A program made the position numbers and the translations under genes. The notes beneath the pieces were generated by a model. It searched no databases, was not told the origin of the DNA, and was given only the letters and a program-made list of their open reading frames with translations. Positions 5,209 to 9,195 of a DNA stretch of 9,195 nt are shown one piece after another (position 1 is the stretch's first letter; the number at the start of each line of letters is the position of its first letter). Source of the DNA: Deltaproteobacteria bacterium (GTDB lineage Bacteria; Desulfobacterota; GWC2-55-46; DRQE01); assembly GCA_016219165.1 (NCBI GenBank), contig JACRCB010000144.1:1-9195 (forward strand), given 5' to 3'.

Positions 5209-7623
5209 ATGCTCTTCAGTTATAACTGGCTAAGAGAATTCACCGATATAACCCTCTCTCCGGAAGAACTCTCCAAAAGGCTCACCATGGCGGGCATCGA
5301 GGTCGAGGCCGTGGCGAAGGTGGGGTCCTCGGTCATCGGGGTGGCCGCGGCCGAGATACTCTCGGTGGGGAAACATCCCAATGCCGATAAACTCTCGCTT
5401 TGCGAGGTTAAAACCCCTGACAAGAAATATTCTATCGTCTGCGGGGCCTCGAACATGAAGGCAGGGGACCGTGTCGCCCTCGCCCTGGCCGGGGCAATCC
5501 TTCCCGGAGGTGTCGAGATAGCGAGTGTTAAGATACGCGGCGTGGTATCGGAGGGGATGATGTGTTCGAGGGAGGAGTTGGGGTTGGCAAAGGTGGAATC
5601 CGGCATAATGATACTTCCCGGCGATACCCCTCTCGGAAAGGATATAAACGAGGTGCTGGGGCTTGAGGACTTTCTTCTAAATGCGGCGATAACGCCCAAC
5701 CGTCCCGATTGCCTGAGCATAATGGGGCTTGCAAGGGAGATAAGCGCAATAACCGGTTCGGGATTCAGGGAGAAAAAAAGAGATGTCTCCGAGGGGGCAG
5801 GGGGGATAAGGGAAAAGGTCTCGATTACGGTGGAGGACACGTCTCTTTGCAGGCGTTATACCGCGAGGGTCATAGAAGGGGTTAAGGTGAAAGAGTCGCC
5901 TCCGTGGCTTAAAGATAGACTCGGACTCCACGGGCTCAGGCCGGTAAATAACGTCGTAGACGCCGCGAACTATGTGATGCTCGAGGCGGGGCAGCCCCTC
6001 CACGCCTTCGACCTCGGCGGCATCCGGGGCAACGCCCTGATAATAAGGAAGGCAAAGGCTAAAGAGGCAATCACGACAATCGACGGAAAGACGAGGGAAC
6101 TTGAACAGGGGATGCTTGTCATAAGCGATGCCGCAATCCCCCAGGCCGTTGCCGGAATAATGGGAGGAAAGGGGTCCGAGGTTACGGAGGAAACCACCCA
6201 GATACTTCTCGAAAGCGCGTGGTTTTCCCCTCCCTCGGTCAGGAGGACCTCGAGGGCGCTTTCTCTTTCGAGCGATTCCTCTTACAGGTTTGAAAGGGGG
6301 GTCGACATCGAAGGGGCGGGAAGGGCGCTTGACCGCGCGGCAATGCTGGTAAATGAACTTTCCGGCGGTGTGATTCTATCCGGCATGGTGGATATCTATC
6401 CGGAAAAATACGAACCCGCGGCAGTGGGATTCAGGGTAAAGAGGGCGGGGGAGGTATTGGGCATGGAACTCTTCGATGCCGAGGTAAAAAAGATTTTCCA
6501 CGGCCTCAACATGAAAGTGAAAGGGGCAAGGAAAAAGGGATGTATCGCGGTAGAGCCGCCTTCCTACAGGGTCGATATAAAGACAGAGGAGGACCTCATC
6601 GAAGAGGTCGCAAGGCTTAAAGGGTATGACACCGTCCCCCTGAGCATGCCTGTCGCGAGAGTCGGCGCCGGCGACGGGCCCGGAAAACTGTTCCTCCTTA
6701 AGAAAAAGACAAGGGAGATACTCGCGGGGAGCGGATTTCTGGAAGTGCTCAACTATAGTTTTGTCCCGGCCGGGAGCCTCGCCATTGCGGGCGGGGGAAA
6801 AGAAGGTGTCATTGTCTTAAACCCTATTACCGAGGAGCAGGCCGTGATGAGGAAATCCTTATTGCCGTCTCTTATCGCGAACCTCTCATTCAATCTTGCA
6901 AGGAAAAATACCGAGGTAAGGATATTCGAGTGCGCCCCGGTTTTCCTGCCCAAACCAGTTACCGCGCCCGAATCGAATCTCCCGGAGGAGAGGTGGAAGG
7001 CGGCCCTTCTCATGTACGGCCACAGGGGAGGGTCGGCCTTATGGAACCAGCCCGATGTGTGGCTCGATTTCTACGACGTAAAAGGGATGTTGGAGAACCT
7101 CGTAGACGGGCTCGGCATCGAAGGGAACGTAACCTACGGGAAGAATGAAGACCCGTTCTTCCACCCGGGCAAGGGCGCGTGCGCGGCGCTCGACGGGAAG
7201 GAGTTTGCGATATTCGGCGAACTCCATCCCGGCGCGCAGGAGAGGTTTGACTTTAACAAATCAGTGTATCTACTTGAAATGGATATGGAAATTATCAAGG
7301 AAGGATTCGGGGGATACAGGCGGTACTCAGGGATTGCGAGGTTTCCGGAATCATCGAGGGATATAGCGTTCATAGTAGACGCAGGCGTTCCCTACGGCGC
7401 AATGCTCGGCGCCCTAAAGAAGGTGGATGTAAAACTTATTGAAAATATTGAAGTGTTTGATGTATACTCTGGTGGGAACATCCCCGAAGGTAAGAAGAGC
7501 CTCGCTTTGAGGATTACATACAGGTCATCCGGGAAGACCCTTACATATTCCGAGGTGGAGGAGGTTCATTCGAGGGTGGCGAAGGAACTTGTAGAGAAGT
7601 TTAACGCGGCGCTGCGCATCTGA
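5209..7623 (+). CDS. pheT: Phenylalanyl-tRNA synthetase beta subunit
   Basis: Large subunit of the phenylalanyl-tRNA synthetase; it binds tRNA-Phe and edits Tyr-tRNA-Phe. It is 804 aa, full length. Domains in order: an N-terminal segment MLFSYNWLREF, an EMAP-II-like tRNA-binding OB fold (about 43-150, with KHPNADKLSLCEV and CGASNM), the B3/B4 editing domain (about 215-385, with RPVNNVVDAANYVMLEAGQP and HAFD), the B5 domain (about 405-475), a pseudo-catalytic class II core (about 490-690), and a C-terminal anticodon-binding FDX-ACB domain (about 710-803) starting RFPESSRDIAFIVD. The start codon is 1 nt beyond the pheS stop, with GAGG (5195-5198) inside the end of pheS as ribosome site. No interruption is visible. 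Confidence 0.97.
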   Translation: MLFSYNWLREFTDITLSPEELSKRLTMAGIEVEAVAKVGSSVIGVAAAEILSVGKHPNADKLSLCEVKTPDKKYSIVCGASNMKAGDRVALALAGAILPGGVEIASVKIRGVVSEGMMCSREELGLAKVESGIMILPGDTPLGKDINEVLGLEDFLLNAAITPNRPDCLSIMGLAREISAITGSGFREKKRDVSEGAGGIREKVSITVEDTSLCRRYTARVIEGVKVKESPPWLKDRLGLHGLRPVNNVVDAANYVMLEAGQPLHAFDLGGIRGNALIIRKAKAKEAITTIDGKTRELEQGMLVISDAAIPQAVAGIMGGKGSEVTEETTQILLESAWFSPPSVRRTSRALSLSSDSSYRFERGVDIEGAGRALDRAAMLVNELSGGVILSGMVDIYPEKYEPAAVGFRVKRAGEVLGMELFDAEVKKIFHGLNMKVKGARKKGCIAVEPPSYRVDIKTEEDLIEEVARLKGYDTVPLSMPVARVGAGDGPGKLFLLKKKTREILAGSGFLEVLNYSFVPAGSLAIAGGGKEGVIVLNPITEEQAVMRKSLLPSLIANLSFNLARKNTEVRIFECAPVFLPKPVTAPESNLPEERWKAALLMYGHRGGSALWNQPDVWLDFYDVKGMLENLVDGLGIEGNVTYGKNEDPFFHPGKGACAALDGKEFAIFGELHPGAQERFDFNKSVYLLEMDMEIIKEGFGGYRRYSGIARFPESSRDIAFIVDAGVPYGAMLGALKKVDVKLIENIEVFDVYSGGNIPEGKKSLALRITYRSSGKTLTYSEVEEVHSRVAKELVEKFNAALRI

Positions 7624-7645
7624 AATTTCATGAGAGGAGGAGTTT

Positions 7646-7930
7646 ATGACCAAGGCTGATCTTGTGGAGATTGCCTTCGAGAAGGTTGGCTGTTCCAAGA
7701 AGGACGTTTCCGGGGTTGTGGACAGGGTGTTCGAGACGATAAAGACGAACCTCGAAAAGGGCGGGAAGGTGAAGGTCTCCGGCTTCGGCAATTTCGTCGT
7801 CCGGAGTAAAAAGGCCCGCAGGGGAAGGAACCCCCAGACCGGAGAAGAGATAACAATCGAAAAAAGAAGGGTGATGACCTTCAAGCCGAGCCAGCTCCTT
7901 AAGGATTTTGTAAACTCGGGTTCAAAATAA
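7646..7930 (+). CDS. ihfA: Integration host factor alpha subunit
   Basis: Nucleoid-associated protein of the HU/IHF family that bends DNA; the alpha chain normally pairs with IhfB. It is 94 aa. The start MTKADLVEIAFEKVGCSKKD gives the helical dimerisation region, GKVKVSGFGNF (40-50) the beta saddle, and GRNPQTGEEI (60-69) the DNA-intercalating arm with its Pro. The C-terminal helix contains FKPSQLLKDFVN. The gene is preceded by a strong GGAGGAG, 22 nt after pheT. Position directly after pheT is the conserved ihfA (himA) location in proteobacteria, and that favours IhfA over plain HU. Sequence alone cannot fully separate IhfA from HU; no ihfB is in the window. Confidence 0.88.
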   Translation: MTKADLVEIAFEKVGCSKKDVSGVVDRVFETIKTNLEKGGKVKVSGFGNFVVRSKKARRGRNPQTGEEITIEKRRVMTFKPSQLLKDFVNSGSK

Positions 7931-7935
7931 AGAGA

Positions 7936-8286
7936 ATGAAAGAGATACCGGATAAACTTTATTTCAAGATAGGAGAGGTTTCGAATATCACCAGGGTCAA
8001 GCCCTATATCCTTCGCTACTGGGAGGGCGAATTCAAGGTGATAAGCCCGGTAAAGTCCATGGGCAACCAGCGTGTATACAAAAGGCGCGACATAGAACTG
8101 ATACTTTATATAAAGAAACTGCTCTACGAAGAGGGGTTCACGCTCGATGGGGCGAGGAAAAAGGTGAGGGAATTCAAAAAGGAGCGGTCAAAGCAAATGA
8201 GTTTCAAGTTCCCGGATAAGAAATACCAGAACGCGCTCAAGGATATAAGGAAAGACCTTGCTTCGATAAAGGGTATGCTCAGATGA
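7936..8286 (+). CDS. MerR-family transcriptional regulator
   Basis: Small DNA-binding protein of 116 aa. Residues about 8-75 form a MerR winged helix: YFKIGEVSNITRVKPYILRY, WEGEF, then the wing with GNQRVYKRRDIELILYIKKL and LLYEEGFTLDGARKKV. A short basic, probably coiled-coil tail (about 78-116) follows, ending DIRKDLASIKGMLR. There is no Cys pair for metal sensing and no ligand-binding domain, so its signal is unknown. It starts 5 nt after ihfA with a weak AGAGA site, so it is the last cistron of the operon. A MerR-type gene after ihfA recurs in related delta-proteobacterial genomes, from memory. Its targets cannot be inferred. Confidence 0.9.
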   Translation: MKEIPDKLYFKIGEVSNITRVKPYILRYWEGEFKVISPVKSMGNQRVYKRRDIELILYIKKLLYEEGFTLDGARKKVREFKKERSKQMSFKFPDKKYQNALKDIRKDLASIKGMLR

Positions 8287-8319
8287 GGGGAACTTTCCGT
8301 AAAATCTTTTGAAGTTTTG

Positions 8320-8412
8320 CCTCGCTTTCGCGAGGACTCCAAAGACGGAGTCATTAGGTCCCCTTTTGTACTCCTTTTTTGGAGTCCTTCCGAAAGGAAG
8401 GGGAGTCCTTCC
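8320..8412 (+). other. Hairpin array between merR and tRNA-Pro
   Basis: Four perfect stem-loops lie in 93 nt: CCTCGC/GCGAGG (8320-8325/8330-8335, TTTC loop); GACTCC/GGAGTC (8335-8340/8347-8352); ACTCC/GGAGT (8370-8374/8381-8385, a U6 loop); CCTTCC/GGAAGG (8386-8391/8396-8401, GAAA tetraloop). GGAGTCCTTCC is repeated directly at 8381-8391 and 8402-8412, so GGAAGG (8396-8401) can pair instead with CCTTCC (8407-8412). GGACTCC (8334-8340) can also pair with GGAGTCC (8381-8387). No stem is followed by a classic U tract. It may be a structured 3' UTR, a REP-like palindromic element or a small RNA. Confidence 0.5.
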
Positions 8413-8454
8413 CGGGCTCCTTCTAAAATTTTAAGTTTCTCTGTAAAGAGACAT

Positions 8455-8531
<77 letters not shown>

Positions 8532-8541
8532 GATTTGCACG

Positions 8542-8583
8542 GGCCTCAACCGCTTGAGCGGTTGAGGCCTTTTTGATTTTTTT
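8542..8583 (+). terminator. Strong intrinsic terminator after tRNA-Pro
   Basis: A perfect 12-bp stem, GGCCTCAACCGC (8542-8553) with GCGGTTGAGGCC (8558-8569), has a TTGA loop. It is followed by TTTTT (8570-8574) and, after GA, seven more T. It lies 10 nt after the tRNA and probably ends the whole transcript unit. Confidence 0.95.
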
Positions 8584-8618
8584 AGATTAAGGCGCCTTGG
8601 TCTTCCCCCATTTTTTCC

Positions 8619-8647
8619 TTGACAACCGCGCCCCGTCTCTATATTAT
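8619..8647 (+). promoter_or_regulatory. Sigma-70-type promoter for the SAM riboswitch/thrC unit
   Basis: TTGACA (8619-8624) and TATTAT (8642-8647) are separated by exactly 17 nt. Transcription would start near 8654, just before the riboswitch P1 stem at about 8661. Confidence 0.88.
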
Positions 8648-8660
8648 CGTATCAATATTC

Positions 8661-8799
8661 TTCTTATCCAGAGTGGCTGAGGGACTGGCCCGTTGAAGCC
8701 ACAGCAACCGGCCCCGCTTTTAGCGGGATGGCCGGTGCTAATTCCAGCAAGGCTCCAGACGGCGTGATTTATCATGCCGCTGCCTTGCGAAGATAAGGA
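8661..8799 (+). ncRNA. SAM-I (S-box) riboswitch aptamer
   Basis: The aptamer has the S-box consensus in order: CTTATC (8663-8668), CAGAG, the kink-turn segment GAGGGACTGGCCCG (8679-8692), GCAACC, and GGTGCTAATTCC (8734-8745). P1 is CTTATC with GATAAG (8792-8797). P2 is GTGGCT (8673-8678) with AGCCAC (8697-8702). P3 is ACCGGCC (8707-8713) with GGCCGGT (8730-8736), capped by a CCGC/GCGG stem. P4 is GCAAGG (8747-8752) with CCTTGC (8783-8788), extended inside by GGCGTGAT/ATCATGCC. It senses S-adenosylmethionine and should switch the downstream gene off when SAM is abundant. Confidence 0.96.
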
Positions 8800-8845
8800 G
8801 GGAGTTGCAGCCAACCTCTTCTTAACTTCTAAGAAGGGGTTTTTT
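8794..8845 (+). terminator. Riboswitch expression platform: terminator with alternative antiterminator
   Basis: The terminator is a 12-bp stem, AACCTCTTCTTA (8813-8824) with TAAGAAGGGGTT (8830-8841, one G-U), followed by T6 (8840-8845). Its left arm CTCTTCTTA (8816-8824) can instead pair over 9 bp, with G-U pairs, with TAAGGAGGG (8794-8802), which uses the right strand of P1. With SAM bound, P1 holds 8792-8797 and the terminator forms; without SAM the antiterminator forms and transcription continues. Confidence 0.92.
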
Positions 8846-8910
8846 AATTTTAAGGGATTTAGAGACGAAAAACTGCATTACCGGTAACGATTCTTAACAG
8901 GGGAGGTAAT

Positions 8911-9195
8911 ATGAGTTTTATAAGGGCGCTTAAATGCAGGGAATGCGGGAAGGAATACCCCAAAGAGGCTTTGCATGTCTGCGAGTTCTGTTTCGGGCCT
9001 CTCGAGGTCGCCTACGAATACGGCGCGATAAAAAAGGTCTTGACGAAAGAGGCGATAAAAGACAGGCCCAAGAACATGTGGCGCTACAGGGAACTTCTGC
9101 CCGTAGAGGGTGAGCCGACGGTCGGGCGCGAGGTGGGGTTTACACCCCTTATAAGGGCGCGGAACCTCGAAAAGGTCCTCGGGGTAAGCGAACTC
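8911..9195 (+). CDS. thrC: Threonine synthase-like protein, N-terminal part, runs off the window
   Basis: The first 95 codons of a PLP-dependent threonine synthase, which converts O-phosphohomoserine to threonine. The start MSFIRALKCRECGKEYP leads a zinc-ribbon-like segment with Cys9, Cys12, Cys24 and Cys27 (CREC and CEFC). WRYRELLPV (57-65) and GFTPLIRARNLEKVLG (76-91) then match the family's substrate-binding N-terminal region. The PLP lysine lies beyond the window. The ATG at 8911 follows a strong GGGAGG site (8901-8906). It is controlled by the SAM riboswitch upstream. SAM control is odd for a threonine gene, so the real substrate or the downstream operon genes may concern methionine. The assignment rests on the N-terminal part alone. 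Confidence 0.85.
   Translation, partial: MSFIRALKCRECGKEYPKEALHVCEFCFGPLEVAYEYGAIKKVLTKEAIKDRPKNMWRYRELLPVEGEPTVGREVGFTPLIRARNLEKVLGVSEL

Noticed and set aside
8650..8662. IHF binding site near the thrC promoter (TATCAA plus spacer)
   Set aside because: The left half matches WATCAA but the right half is CTT rather than TTR; not enough to call.

Overview
The window is a chromosomal stretch from a bacterium of moderate to high G+C. It carries the translation-centred operon thrS-infC-rpmI-rplT-pheS-pheT-ihfA-merR, flanked by two tRNA genes. The presence of ihfA after pheT, an ISNCY-like transposase remnant, frequent AGG (Arg) and ATA (Ile) codons and a SAM-I riboswitch in front of thrC suggest a Desulfobacterota- or Nitrospirota-like lineage. 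This placement is an inference; no rRNA or marker comparison was possible.

Layout. Positions 1-334 hold the 5' end of a decayed insertion-sequence transposase on the minus strand, with two in-frame stops, and a 24-bp tandem repeat that looks like the transposase-binding end of the element. Positions 415-562 hold a promoter and tRNA-Val(GAC). Positions 563-787 are a 225-bp spacer with two short tandem duplications and several candidate hairpins. Positions 788-8286 hold the operon on the plus strand. Positions 8287-8583 hold a hairpin-rich spacer, tRNA-Pro(GGG) and a strong intrinsic terminator. Positions 8619-9195 hold a good sigma-70-type promoter, a SAM-I riboswitch with a clear terminator/antiterminator, and the first 95 codons of a threonine-synthase-like gene that runs off the window.

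How the genes work together. ThrS charges tRNA-Thr. IF3 (infC) controls initiation fidelity. L35 and L20 belong to the large ribosomal subunit. PheS and PheT form the phenylalanyl-tRNA synthetase. IhfA is half of the nucleoid protein IHF, and the MerR-type protein is an uncharacterised DNA-binding regulator. The genes are closely packed (an ATAA overlap at thrS/infC, 1 nt at pheS/pheT, 5 nt at ihfA/merR), with larger gaps before rpmI, rplT and pheS that may hold control structures.

The points most worth a second look are these: (1) infC has no usable ATG/GTG/TTG start for its N-terminal domain and most likely starts at an AUA codon at 2716 behind a strong Shine-Dalgarno, which predicts IF3 autoregulation; (2) a SAM-off riboswitch controls a threonine-synthase-like gene, which is metabolically paradoxical unless the operon or the enzyme serves methionine synthesis; (3) a dense hairpin array lies between merR and tRNA-Pro; (4) the infC-rpmI spacer is a candidate ribosomal-protein leader. 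I saw no defence system, CRISPR array or clearly novel multi-gene system.
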